Positions 7,693 to 16,143 of a stretch of DNA of 64,000 nucleotides are shown piece by piece. The position numbers were made by a program, and so were the translations under genes. The notes beneath the pieces were generated by a model. That model was not told the DNA's origin and made no database searches. It was given only the letters and a program-made list of their open reading frames with translations. Source of the stretch: Streptomyces sp. NBC_01476 (GTDB taxonomy: Bacteria; Actinomycetota; Actinomycetes; Streptomycetales; Streptomycetaceae); assembly GCF_036227265.1 (NCBI RefSeq), contig NZ_CP109446.1, forward strand, positions 7,457,001 through 7,521,000, in the 5' to 3' direction. Numbering within the stretch: the stretch's first letter is position 1; each line of letters opens with the position of its first letter.

Positions 7693-9708
7693 ATGGCGCG
7701 CAGGGCGGGGCGGCTCATGGCAGCCGGTGCGAGGGTGATGCGGCTGGTGGCGGCGGTGGCACGGCCCGTCCTGACCCTGCTGCTCGGGCCGCCGGGGACC
7801 GCGGTCGGCGGGGCCGCCGGGGCCGCGGCCTCCTCGGGCGGTGACGCGCTGGAGCGGGTGGCGGCACGGCAGCAGGCGCTGCCGGGGCTGCTGCGGTTCT
7901 CCCGCCGGGGCCGCGTGCCGACGGTGGCCGACGCGGACGACCCGATCTGGCTCGGGGTGCACCCGGCGGCGCCGAACGGGCACGGCGGGACGGGCTTCGG
8001 GCGGGTGCCGGCGTTCATCGACCGTGATGTGATGCCGCAGGTGGAGGCGGCGCTCAGCGCGGGGGAGGGCTTCGTGCTGCTGGTCGGCGAGTCGACGGCC
8101 GGCAAATCGAGGCTCGCCTACGAGGTGATGCGGCAGCACTTTCCGAAGTACCACCTGGTCGTCCCGGACAGCCGGGAGTCGATGGTGCGGCTGGTCGACT
8201 TCGTCGTACGGCTGCCACGGGCCGTGGTGTGGCTCGACGAACTCGACGTCTACCTCGGCGCCGGCGGGCTGACGGCGGGCCAGGTGCGGCGGATGCTGGA
8301 CGCCGAGGGCTCGCGGGTGGTGGTGCTGGCGACCATGAGCGCCCAGCAGCACAGCCGGTTCGGGGCCAGGACCGAGGCGGACAACGAACCGGGCCGCGAT
8401 GTGCTGCGCAGCGGGCGCGAGGTGATCCGCCTGGCCGCCACCGTCCGGGTCGACCGGACGTGGAGCGCCGCCGAGCTCGCCAGGGCCCGGCGCCGCGCCG
8501 AGGATCCCCGGATCAAGGCCGCGGTCAACGGCGCCGGATCGGGGCTGCGCGGGGTGGCCGAGTACCTGGCCGCCGCGCCGCAGCTGCTGGACGAGTGGCA
8601 CAACGCCTGGTCGACCGGCACCCACCCGCGCGCCGCCGCCCTGGTCGCGGCAGCCGCCGACGCCCGCCGCGCCGGCTACCACCGGCCGCTCCCCGAGGAC
8701 GTACTGCGCCGGATGCACGCCGTCCACCTGGAGCGCCGCGGCGGCATGGCGTTACGCCCGGAGCCCTGGGCCGAGGCGCTGGACTGGGCCACCGAGCCGC
8801 TGCACGCCACGTCCAGCCTGCTGCTGCCCCGTGACGGCCGCCGCTATCTGGCCTTCGACTACCTCCACCACACGCTGGACGAGCAGGTTCCGCCGCCGCG
8901 CATTCCGGGCGAGGTCTGGGAGATCCTCATCGAGCACGCCGACGCCGTCGACGCGCAGGACATCGGTGCCACCGCCTATCAGCGCGGCGATCTCGCGCAC
9001 GCGATGGCGGCCTTCGAGAAGGCGGGTGTGGACCGCGGCCGGCTTGCCCGGCAGTGGTACGCGACCTGCGTCGGCGAGGCCGGCGACCCCGGACGTGCGG
9101 CCGGCCTGTACGGGGAGCTGGTGGCCGAGTCGACCGGCGAGCTGGGCCCGGACGCCCGCGAGACGCTGGAGAACCGCAACGCCTATGCCCGCTACGTCGG
9201 CATGGCCGGTCACCCGGCCGAAGCCGTCGAGCTGCTGCGCGGTGTCATCGCCGACCGGACTCGGGTCCTGGGCGCGGATCACTCGCACACCTTGAACAGC
9301 CGCAACAACCTGGCCCTGCTGCTCGGCGAGTCCGGCCGGATCGGCCCGGCGCTTGCGGAGTTCGAAGCCGTCCTCGCCGACCGCACCCGGTTGCTGGGCG
9401 CCGACCATCCGCACACCTTGGCCGCCCGCAGCGGCCACGCCCGCGCCCTGGGCGCCGCAGGCCACGCGGCAGAAGCCGCCGACCTGCTGGAAATCCTCGT
9501 ACTGGACCGCACCCGCGTCCTCGGCGACGACCATCCCGCCACCCTCGGCAGCCGCAACGCCTACGCCTGCTTCGTCGGTGACGGCGGGGACCGCCCGCAC
9601 GCCGCCCGCCTGCTCCAGCAGATCCTGGAGGACCGCATCCGGTACCTCGGCGCGGACCACCCCTGGACCGTGCGCACCGAGCGGGAGCTGGCCCGCTTCC
9701 GCCCGTGA
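7693..9708 (+). CDS. P-loop NTPase with C-terminal kinesin-light-chain-type TPRs
   Basis: A 671-residue multidomain protein. Residues about 15-50 form a hydrophobic Ala/Gly-rich stretch that could be a membrane anchor. Residues about 105-190 hold an NTPase core with Walker A GESTAGKS (132-139) and Walker B VVWLDELD (178-185). A middle region of about 200 residues has no motif I recognise. From about 410 onward come TPR-like units, several with the phrase DRTRVLGADH-HTL that marks kinesin-light-chain-type repeats. This order resembles STAND-class signalling ATPases, though no sensor or effector domain is recognisable. The first ATG follows GGGGGTGG; internal ATGs at 7717 and 7738 are alternatives. 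The partner and signal are unknown. Confidence 0.75.
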   Translation: MARRAGRLMAAGARVMRLVAAVARPVLTLLLGPPGTAVGGAAGAAASSGGDALERVAARQQALPGLLRFSRRGRVPTVADADDPIWLGVHPAAPNGHGGTGFGRVPAFIDRDVMPQVEAALSAGEGFVLLVGESTAGKSRLAYEVMRQHFPKYHLVVPDSRESMVRLVDFVVRLPRAVVWLDELDVYLGAGGLTAGQVRRMLDAEGSRVVVLATMSAQQHSRFGARTEADNEPGRDVLRSGREVIRLAATVRVDRTWSAAELARARRRAEDPRIKAAVNGAGSGLRGVAEYLAAAPQLLDEWHNAWSTGTHPRAAALVAAAADARRAGYHRPLPEDVLRRMHAVHLERRGGMALRPEPWAEALDWATEPLHATSSLLLPRDGRRYLAFDYLHHTLDEQVPPPRIPGEVWEILIEHADAVDAQDIGATAYQRGDLAHAMAAFEKAGVDRGRLARQWYATCVGEAGDPGRAAGLYGELVAESTGELGPDARETLENRNAYARYVGMAGHPAEAVELLRGVIADRTRVLGADHSHTLNSRNNLALLLGESGRIGPALAEFEAVLADRTRLLGADHPHTLAARSGHARALGAAGHAAEAADLLEILVLDRTRVLGDDHPATLGSRNAYACFVGDGGDRPHAARLLQQILEDRIRYLGADHPWTVRTERELARFRP

Positions 9709-9868
9709 GGGACCTCAGCGGGCCTTGATCGGCGCTGCCCGGGATGCGGTTCCGCCGGAGGCGACGAGACTGATAACGAGGGCTGGGAGTGTCGAACGAC
9801 GATTCGACCAGCGCGGTCCGCAGGCTGCCCGGAAGGCGCTCGCTCGTGACATGAGAAGGCGGACAGGA

Positions 9869-10567
9869 ATGGGTGAACCGAACAGCACCGGACTGGCCGC
9901 AGCGGTGGCCGGCGGTTACGTGCTCGGCCGCACCAGGAAGGGCCGGCTGGCCCTGACCGCGGCGGCGGTCCTGCTCGGCAGCGGGCTCAGCCCGAGGGAT
10001 CTGCTGGCCGCGGGGCTGCGCAGGACCGGCGGCGCCGCGGACGACGAGAAGAGCGGCGGGATCGCCCAGGCGGCCCGTACGGCCGTCTCGGGGGTGGCGA
10101 ACCGGCGGATCACCGCGCTCACCGAGGCTCTCCGCGAACACACGCTGGCCCTCTCCGGTGAGCAGGACGACACGGGGGACAAGGCAGAGGACGGGGACGG
10201 CGGGGACGAGGCGTCAGCGGAAGGCGCGGAAGGCGCGGCCGACGAGACCGACGCGGCCGGCGAGTCCACCCCGGAGCAGGCTCACGGACCGGACGGGAAC
10301 ACCGCAGGACTGCGACGCGCCCGCCGCCGCGAGAGCGCGTCCCGCACACCGCGGCCGGCGGCCAAGCGCACGGCGGCGAAGAAGACCCCGCCCGGGGAAG
10401 CCGCCGCTCCGAAGAAGCGGAGCGTGCCCGGAAAGCAGGCGGTCCCGGCGAAGAAGACGGCGAGCGGGAAAGGCCCGGCCGGGAAGACCTCATCCGCCGG
10501 GCGACCCGCGGCGAAGAAGGGCGAGCCCACCAGGAAGTCGGCCTCGCGGCCCGGACGGGAGAGGTGA
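9869..10567 (+). CDS. Glycine-rich membrane-associated protein with lysine-rich histone-H1-like tail
   Basis: A 232-residue protein read from the ATG at 9869 (AGGA four bases upstream; an ATG at 9851 is possible). Residues about 5-55 are Ala/Gly/Leu-rich (AAAVAGGYVLGRTRKG, LALTAAAVLLGSG). Residues 90-150 are acidic and disordered. The last 80 residues are KK/PAK-rich like the tail of histone H1 (PAAKRTAAKKTP, PAKKTASGKG). It is followed seven bases later by an SRPBCC gene. From memory, similar basic-tailed and SRPBCC proteins accompany Streptomyces gas-vesicle clusters, but no gvpA, gvpF or gvpK is present here. No function is assigned. Confidence 0.7.
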   Translation: MGEPNSTGLAAAVAGGYVLGRTRKGRLALTAAAVLLGSGLSPRDLLAAGLRRTGGAADDEKSGGIAQAARTAVSGVANRRITALTEALREHTLALSGEQDDTGDKAEDGDGGDEASAEGAEGAADETDAAGESTPEQAHGPDGNTAGLRRARRRESASRTPRPAAKRTAAKKTPPGEAAAPKKRSVPGKQAVPAKKTASGKGPAGKTSSAGRPAAKKGEPTRKSASRPGRER

Positions 10568-10573
10568 CCCGTA

Positions 10574-11479
10574 ATGGCGACAGATGAGAAGACTGCGGCA
10601 GAGCCGACCCCCATGGCGCTGCTGAAACAGGAGATCGGTCAGTATCTCGGCGCGCGGGCGAAGCACATGGCGCGCAAGGCCGGCAGCAGACTGACCGAGG
10701 CGACCGAACGGCTCGCCGGTGACGGGGACGACGGCGGGAGCATTCCCAAGATCGGCGCCCGCGTGCTGCACGGGGAGAACCCGGTGAAGGCGGTCGCCGG
10801 CGAGAAGGCGGACGACGTCAAGGGCGCGGTCAAGGACAAGGTCAAGGACGCGCTGCCCGGCGGCGGCGGGTCGTCGGACGGGGACCGGTCGGCCGACACC
10901 AAGGCGACGAACATCGTCGAGATGATCGACGTCGGGGTGCCGCTGCGCACCGCCTACGACCACTGGACGGAGTACGAGAGTTTCAGCGGGTTCACCAAGG
11001 GCGTGCAGGAAGCCGAACGGGGTGAAGAGGCGACCAGCGAGTGGACCGTGAAGATCGGACCCTCGACCCGTAAGTGGAAGGCGAGCATCCAGGAGCAGGT
11101 GCCGGACGACCGCATCGTGTGGACGTCCGAGGGTGCGCAGGGGACCACCCAGGGCGCGGTGAGCTTCCACGAGATCACCCCCACCCTCACGCGGATCATC
11201 CTGGTCCTGGTCTATTACCCGTCCGGGATCGTGGAGAAGACCGGCAACATCTGGCGGGCCCAGGGCCGGCGGGTCCGGCTGGACTTCAAGAATTTCCAGC
11301 GCTATGTCACCTTCGCGGACGAGGAAGCAGAAGGCTGGCGGGGTGAGATCCGCGGCGGCGAGATCGTCCGCACCCATGAGGACGCGATGGCGGAGGAAGA
11401 GGCCGACGAGGAAGACGACGAGGAAGACGATGAAGACGACGAGGGCGAGGACGACGCGGAAGACCAGGACGAGGAATAG
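10574..11479 (+). CDS. SRPBCC (START-like) protein with acidic tail
   Basis: A 301-residue protein in three parts. Residues 1-110 carry amphipathic helices and a Gly-rich linker. Residues about 112-255 form a polyketide-cyclase/SRPBCC fold, with typical NIVEMIDVGVPLRTAYDHWT, YESFSGFTKGV and VSFHEITPTLTRI segments, which binds hydrophobic ligands in other members. The final 35 residues are almost all Asp and Glu. It is the middle gene of a tight cassette, 7 bp after the upstream gene and 42 bp before the next. Its acidic tail contrasts with the basic tails of both neighbours, suggesting electrostatic association (inference). Confidence 0.82.
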   Translation: MATDEKTAAEPTPMALLKQEIGQYLGARAKHMARKAGSRLTEATERLAGDGDDGGSIPKIGARVLHGENPVKAVAGEKADDVKGAVKDKVKDALPGGGGSSDGDRSADTKATNIVEMIDVGVPLRTAYDHWTEYESFSGFTKGVQEAERGEEATSEWTVKIGPSTRKWKASIQEQVPDDRIVWTSEGAQGTTQGAVSFHEITPTLTRIILVLVYYPSGIVEKTGNIWRAQGRRVRLDFKNFQRYVTFADEEAEGWRGEIRGGEIVRTHEDAMAEEEADEEDDEEDDEDDEGEDDAEDQDEE

Positions 11480-11521
11480 CCGAAGGCACCACCGCACGCA
11501 CCTGATATTGAGGGGCTGAGC

Positions 11522-12523
11522 ATGGACCGCGAAGTCGAACCGTACGCGGAGCCGGACGTCTACCTGGACGTACCGAACCTCCACATCGAAGAGATCGACC
11601 TTGAGGTCGAGGATCTGCGGGCGCGGGTGTCGCTCCAGGCCGAGGTGCTCGACCTGGTGAAACTCAATGTCGGCGTCGACGTCGTCCTCGGCAGGGTCAA
11701 GGTGGACATCACGGGCGTCGAGGCGCAGGCCCTGCTCAAGGTCCGCCTCGACAAGGTCGCCGAAATCCTCGACTCCGTCCTGCGGACGATCGACAACAAC
11801 CCGCAGATCCTTGAGCAGATCACCCGTCCGCTCGGATCGGCGGTCGAGGAGGTGGGTTCCGGTTCCGGCGAAGCGGTCCGCGAGTTGGGCCGTGGCACCG
11901 GGGAAGCGGTGGACGACGTGGCCTCCGGTGCGGGCAGGGCGGTCCAGGACGTCGGCAAGGGCGCGGGGGGCGCGGTCCAGGACGTCGGCGCGGGCGCCGG
12001 CGACGCGGTCCAGGATGTCGGCAAGGGCGCTGGATCGGCCGCGGAGAACCTCGGCGAGGACGCCGGAGAGATCGCCGACCACGCCGTGGAGGGAGCCGGA
12101 GGTGTGGTCGAGGGCACGGCCAGGACCGCCGGCGAGACCGCCGAAGGAACCGCCCGGAGCGCCGGGAAGACGGCCGAAGGCACGGCGCAGGCAGCCGGCA
12201 AGACCGCCGAAGGGGCGGCCCAGGACGCCGGGAAGGCGGCCGAAAGCACCGGCGCCGGCGACGCCGCCGAGAACACCGCCCCGGACGCGGACGCCGGGGA
12301 AGCCGTCGAAGGCGCCGGCGGACAGGCCGAGGAGACAGCCGGCCCGGCCCCGGCCCGGGCGGAGAAGCGGCCCAGGCCCAGGCCGAGTACGGCGAAGGGG
12401 AAGAAGGAGACCAGGCGCGCGCCGGGTTCCGCCCGCCGTACCGCCGCCGCCCGCCGCCACGCCCCCAAACGCCGGGAGCGGGCGGAGAGCGACGCGAGCC
12501 GTCAGGACGCCGAACGGTCCTGA
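11522..12523 (+). CDS. Protein with long array of 11-residue amphipathic repeats
   Basis: A 333-residue protein. Residues 1-110 are a conserved-looking acidic/hydrophobic domain (VYLDVPNLHIEEIDLEVEDL, LLKVRLDKVAEILD). Residues 112-242 are an almost uninterrupted run of twelve units: seven 11-mers of type GxGxGxAVxDV, one 10-mer, then four 11-mers of type TAxxAGKTAEG. Eleven-residue periodicity without Pro is the hallmark of LEA-type, perilipin and synuclein-like helices that coat lipid surfaces or stabilise proteins. The last 70 residues are Arg/Lys-rich. The start at 11522 follows GAGGGGCTGAGC. It closes the cassette begun at 9869. Surface coating or condensation is inferred, not shown. Confidence 0.75.
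   Translation: MDREVEPYAEPDVYLDVPNLHIEEIDLEVEDLRARVSLQAEVLDLVKLNVGVDVVLGRVKVDITGVEAQALLKVRLDKVAEILDSVLRTIDNNPQILEQITRPLGSAVEEVGSGSGEAVRELGRGTGEAVDDVASGAGRAVQDVGKGAGGAVQDVGAGAGDAVQDVGKGAGSAAENLGEDAGEIADHAVEGAGGVVEGTARTAGETAEGTARSAGKTAEGTAQAAGKTAEGAAQDAGKAAESTGAGDAAENTAPDADAGEAVEGAGGQAEETAGPAPARAEKRPRPRPSTAKGKKETRRAPGSARRTAAARRHAPKRRERAESDASRQDAERS
11855..12247 (+). repeat. 33-bp-period repeat array (11-residue units)
   Basis: The stretch encodes 131 residues as 7 x 11, one 10-residue unit, and 4 x 11. DNA units differ at many third positions, so the period is held at protein level rather than by recent duplication. Units read like GKGAGGAVQDV, GAGAGDAVQDV and TAQAAGKTAEG. Confidence 0.85.
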
Positions 12524-12534
12524 GCGGTCCTGAG

Positions 12535-12547
12535 CGGTCAATGACCG
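12535..12547. repeat. Short palindrome between convergent genes
   Basis: CGGTCAATGACCG is a perfect inverted repeat (centre A) within a patch that repeats GGTCCTGAGC. It lies in the 72-bp gap between two convergent genes. It may be a weak terminator; no other role is visible. Confidence 0.3.
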
Positions 12548-12595
12548 TCCTGAGCGGCCGAGCGTGCCGGGGAGCCGGTCAGGCCCCGGTGCGCC

Positions 12596-15500
12596 CTACT
12601 GGTAGGTGACCGTGATCGGTCCGTGGACGGTGTGCTGCGGCAGACTGACGGTCAGGACCCCGGTGCCGGCGTCCCAGCGGTAGTCCTTCTTCGACACGTG
12701 CACGCCGGTGGCGGTGACGTGGGTCGGCGCGCTCGCTCCCATGATCGACAGAGTCCAGCGGCGGTTCTTCACCTGCCCGCGGAAGGATCCCTCCGCGGGG
12801 CTGATCGACACCGTGTGGCGCCCGCCGGACTCCTTGTACCGGATCTGGGTGGTGGCGCTCCGGCCGGGGCCCGAGGTGGTCCCGTCGTCCTCGTAGAGGC
12901 TGGTGGAGCCCGAGGCGCCGGCCGCGATGCTCAGCGTGACGTCCGTCAGCGGGCTCTGGTCCGCCGCCGGTACGTCGTGCGTGCGGGTGGGCATGATGCC
13001 GCCGGCCTTGATGAACACCGGCATCGCGTCCAGGCCGGTGGTGATGTCCTGGGTGGTGCCGCCGGCGTAGGTCTTTCCGGTGAAGTAGTCGGTCCACCGG
13101 CCGGGCGGGAACCAGACCGAGGTCGTGGCGGACGTACCGGGGGTGGTGACGGGGGCGACCAGGACGTCGGAGCCGTAGAAGTACTCGCTGCCGGCGGTCG
13201 CGTACGCCTGCTCCTGGTCGGGATACTCCAGATACGTGGGGCGGACGATCGGCACACCGGTGCGGTTCGCCTCTTCGGCGAGCGTGTAGGTGTACGGCAC
13301 CAGGTCCTCGCGGAGGTTGAGGAACGTGTCCGCCGACTGCCGCGCCGCGGTGCCGTACTGCCAGGGCAGCCGGTCGCTGTGGTTGCTGTGCAGCCGGTCG
13401 ATGGGCTGGAAGGCGCCGAACTGCACCCAGCGGGCGTACAGGTCGTCCGGCAGTTTGTACGTCGACCGGGTCTGCCCGCCGGAGGTGTAGGTCTCCGAGC
13501 CCTTCAGCCCCGTGGTGTCGTTGTGACCGCCGATGTCGTGCGTGATGGCGGCCATCCCGGTCGCGGCCGACTCCCCTGGTGTGTAGCCGACTTCGAGCTT
13601 CAGCGTCCCCCAGGTGGAAGAGGTGTCACCGGTGAAGTGGACGGTGGTGCGCTTGTCCGCCCACGGGCCGGTGGGCAGTCCCTGCTGGCCGCTGTAGCCG
13701 CCGGCCTGCAGCGAGCCGTAGGCCCGCGAGAGGACGAAGCCGCGTCCAAGGGCCTTGCCGGTGGCGGTGGCGTACTGCTGGTTGATCCACGCGTCCGGGG
13801 TCACCCCCGGCATCGACGAGAGCGACGCGTCGCAGCACCAGTCCAGCCACCAGAAGTCGTTCCCCTGCTGGTCCATGGTCCGGTGCAGGTCCATGTACGC
13901 CTTGAGCTGGTCGGGGTCGCCGAAGTCGAAGGTGTAGCAGTTGTCCTGGACGCCGGCGCCCGCGGCGCAACCGCCCTTCGTCAGCTTCCCCTTGGCCGTG
14001 GCCTGGGCCTGGGCGAACTGCGGATCCGAGGCGAGGATGCTGGGGTGGACGTTCAGCGTGTTGTGCAGTCCCTGGGCGGCGGACCAGTCGAAGAAGCCCT
14101 TCGGGTCGGGGAACTTGGCGGGGTCCATCTCCCAGCCGCTCCAGTCGTTCACCGCCTTGAAGTCCGTGTCCGTCACCAGCACGTCCAGCGGGACGTGTTC
14201 TGACCGGAAGGCCGGCAGGATCGTGTTCTCGTAGTCCGCCGCGGTGCGGTCGATGTACTCCGAGTACCAGACGCCGTAGGCCCACGGCGGCAGCAGCGCG
14301 GGCGGCCCGGTGAGGGTGGCCAGGTCGCCGAGCCCCTGCTTGTAGTCGTGCCCGTAACCGAAGACGTAGCCGTCCTGGTACGGCGCGCCACGGTGACCGG
14401 GGCGCTGGGTGACCTTCTTCGTGGCGGTGTCGTACAGCGCCGACGGGGTGTCGTCGAGCAGGTACCAGCCGTCCTCGTTGAGCAGCCCGGGGGTGGTCAC
14501 GGGGGCGGCGCCGTTGCCGGTGACGCCGTCGAGGCCGCGACGGTATCCGCCGAGCGCCACGTGCGGCGGCGGTGCGGCCGCGGTGGGTGCCGCCACCGAG
14601 ACGGTGTCGGCGTTGATGTGACAGCTCGCCGCCTCGGGGCAGTTGAGGGTGACGTCGTCGTCGCCGGCCTTCAGGGTGATGGGCAGCGAGGCGGTCTGCC
14701 AGGTGTCCCAGTCGTTGGTCGCGGGGAAGGACAGGGTGCCGGTGGCTCCGCCCGCGGAAACGGTGGCGGTGCGGGTCTGGTGGAGGCCGTCGCCACCCAG
14801 GCCGTTGGCGTAGCGGACCCGGAGGGTGTAGGTGCCGTCGGCGGGTACGCCGACCACGTGCGTGGTCAGGCTCGACCCCTGGTTGAGTTCGCCGACGAAG
14901 CCGTTGCCCGCGTATCCCTTGTGGTCGGTGGCGCTGACCGCCGTACCGCCGACGCGCCCTGCTTCGGCCTCGCAGCTCACGCCGAACCGGCAGTCGGCGA
15001 TCGCGGTGGTGGAGACGGGCGGGTAGGCGTCGCCCGGGTGGACGAGGGCGACGCTGTCGATGTTGACGTTGCCGGAGTCGGACGCGGTCCTGGTCAGGGC
15101 GATCGTGTGGTGCCCGGCGCCGAGTTGGACGGCCGCGGTGGCCAGGCTCCAGCTGTCCCAGTTCGCGGTGGCCGGCAAGCTCACCTTCTGCTGTGCGCCG
15201 CCGTCCACGGACAGGGTCAGGGTACGGGTGACGTTCTGGCCGTCACCGCCCACGGAGTTGGCGTACCGGATGTCGAACTGGTAGGCGCCCGCGGTGCTGA
15301 CATCGATGTCGGTCGACGCCGAGCTGCCGGTGCCGGCGAATCCCGCGGCGAACCCGGTCCCGGTGTAGCCGGTGTGGTCGGACGCCACGGAGAGCCCGTT
15401 GTTCTGCAGGGTCTCGGCCTCGCACAGCGCTCCGGGCGGGCAGCTGAGGTGCTGCCACGGGGTGGCGGTCACGGGTGTGCCGCCGGCCGTGAGCTGCACG

Positions 15501-15880
15501 GAGAGGTTCCGCGCGTCGAACTGCCCCGAGCCGACGCGGTACCGCAGCGTCATCCCGCTGGTCTTGACGGTGAGCCAGCCGCCGGACGTTCTGGCGGTGT
15601 AGGCGGCCGGGCTGAAGCCGTCACGGCCGATGGCGTTGAACGTCGGGTCGTCGGTGAACCTGCCGTCGCCCGCGTACTCGGTGCGGATCAGCGTCGGCGA
15701 GAGGATCTCGAAGCGGGCGTCGCCGGAAGACACGGTCGGGATCCGGTGGTGCTGCGGGCCGCCGGCCGACGCGGGGCCGGTGCCGGCCACCGTGGTGGCG
15801 GCGGCGATGCCGAGGACGGCGAAGAGCCCTATCTGCCGTCGCAGGGACCGTGGTCGTCGCCTCACTGCTGCGGGTCTCAT
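12596..15880 (-). CDS. Secreted GH31 glycosidase carrying two CBM35-like modules
   Basis: Extracellular alpha-glycosidase of family GH31, 1094 residues. The start is the ATG at 15880, with CGGAG seven bases upstream and a signal peptide following (RRQIGLFAVLGIAAATT, cut near ASAGG). The N-terminal beta-domain (about 42-145) is interrupted by two related modules (about 147-282 and 297-430). Both begin with C-EAE and contain DHxGYxGxGF and RYAN-GGDG, typical of CBM35/CBM6-like sugar-binding domains. The beta-domain resumes near 440, then the barrel. The nucleophile is expected at Asp680 (FWWLDWCC) and the acid at Asp782 (THDIGGH). The WLDW/HDIGGH pair marks a GH31 subgroup distinct from the second GH31 enzyme here. 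The linkage cleaved is unknown. Confidence 0.88.
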   Translation of the reverse strand: MRPAAVRRRPRSLRRQIGLFAVLGIAAATTVAGTGPASAGGPQHHRIPTVSSGDARFEILSPTLIRTEYAGDGRFTDDPTFNAIGRDGFSPAAYTARTSGGWLTVKTSGMTLRYRVGSGQFDARNLSVQLTAGGTPVTATPWQHLSCPPGALCEAETLQNNGLSVASDHTGYTGTGFAAGFAGTGSSASTDIDVSTAGAYQFDIRYANSVGGDGQNVTRTLTLSVDGGAQQKVSLPATANWDSWSLATAAVQLGAGHHTIALTRTASDSGNVNIDSVALVHPGDAYPPVSTTAIADCRFGVSCEAEAGRVGGTAVSATDHKGYAGNGFVGELNQGSSLTTHVVGVPADGTYTLRVRYANGLGGDGLHQTRTATVSAGGATGTLSFPATNDWDTWQTASLPITLKAGDDDVTLNCPEAASCHINADTVSVAAPTAAAPPPHVALGGYRRGLDGVTGNGAAPVTTPGLLNEDGWYLLDDTPSALYDTATKKVTQRPGHRGAPYQDGYVFGYGHDYKQGLGDLATLTGPPALLPPWAYGVWYSEYIDRTAADYENTILPAFRSEHVPLDVLVTDTDFKAVNDWSGWEMDPAKFPDPKGFFDWSAAQGLHNTLNVHPSILASDPQFAQAQATAKGKLTKGGCAAGAGVQDNCYTFDFGDPDQLKAYMDLHRTMDQQGNDFWWLDWCCDASLSSMPGVTPDAWINQQYATATGKALGRGFVLSRAYGSLQAGGYSGQQGLPTGPWADKRTTVHFTGDTSSTWGTLKLEVGYTPGESAATGMAAITHDIGGHNDTTGLKGSETYTSGGQTRSTYKLPDDLYARWVQFGAFQPIDRLHSNHSDRLPWQYGTAARQSADTFLNLREDLVPYTYTLAEEANRTGVPIVRPTYLEYPDQEQAYATAGSEYFYGSDVLVAPVTTPGTSATTSVWFPPGRWTDYFTGKTYAGGTTQDITTGLDAMPVFIKAGGIMPTRTHDVPAADQSPLTDVTLSIAAGASGSTSLYEDDGTTSGPGRSATTQIRYKESGGRHTVSISPAEGSFRGQVKNRRWTLSIMGASAPTHVTATGVHVSKKDYRWDAGTGVLTVSLPQHTVHGPITVTYQ

Positions 15881-16143
15881 GTGCAACTCCGTTCTCACGT
15901 CGGCCGGGCGGCTCGTCCGCGCCGTCACGGCCGTGGCCCCGGGGGACAGGTGGCTGTCCGCCGGGGCCCTGCGGCTCTTCCATCGTTGTAAATCACGCAC
16001 CTGGCATGACAGCACGTCTGCTGCTCAGCGTCCACAAAGGCGACGCACAACGTCGAAGATCACACGCGGGGACCGTGCCAGGGCCGCACGCGGCCCCAAC
16101 ACCCCCTCGGGGCACCCGTGATGACACGGGCAAACGGTCCGGC

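Noticed and set aside
7339..8727. A 462-codon antisense frame over the P-loop/TPR gene
   Set aside because: Its composition is His/Pro/Arg-rich noise. The sense strand has Walker and TPR motifs.
9869..12523. Considered as a complete gas-vesicle cluster
   Set aside because: No gvpA, gvpF/L, gvpG, gvpJ or gvpK-like protein is encoded in or beside the cassette.
10490..12541. A 683-codon antisense frame across the three-gene cassette
   Set aside because: It is low-complexity and mirrors the 11-mer repeats. Sense genes have proper starts, spacing and domains.
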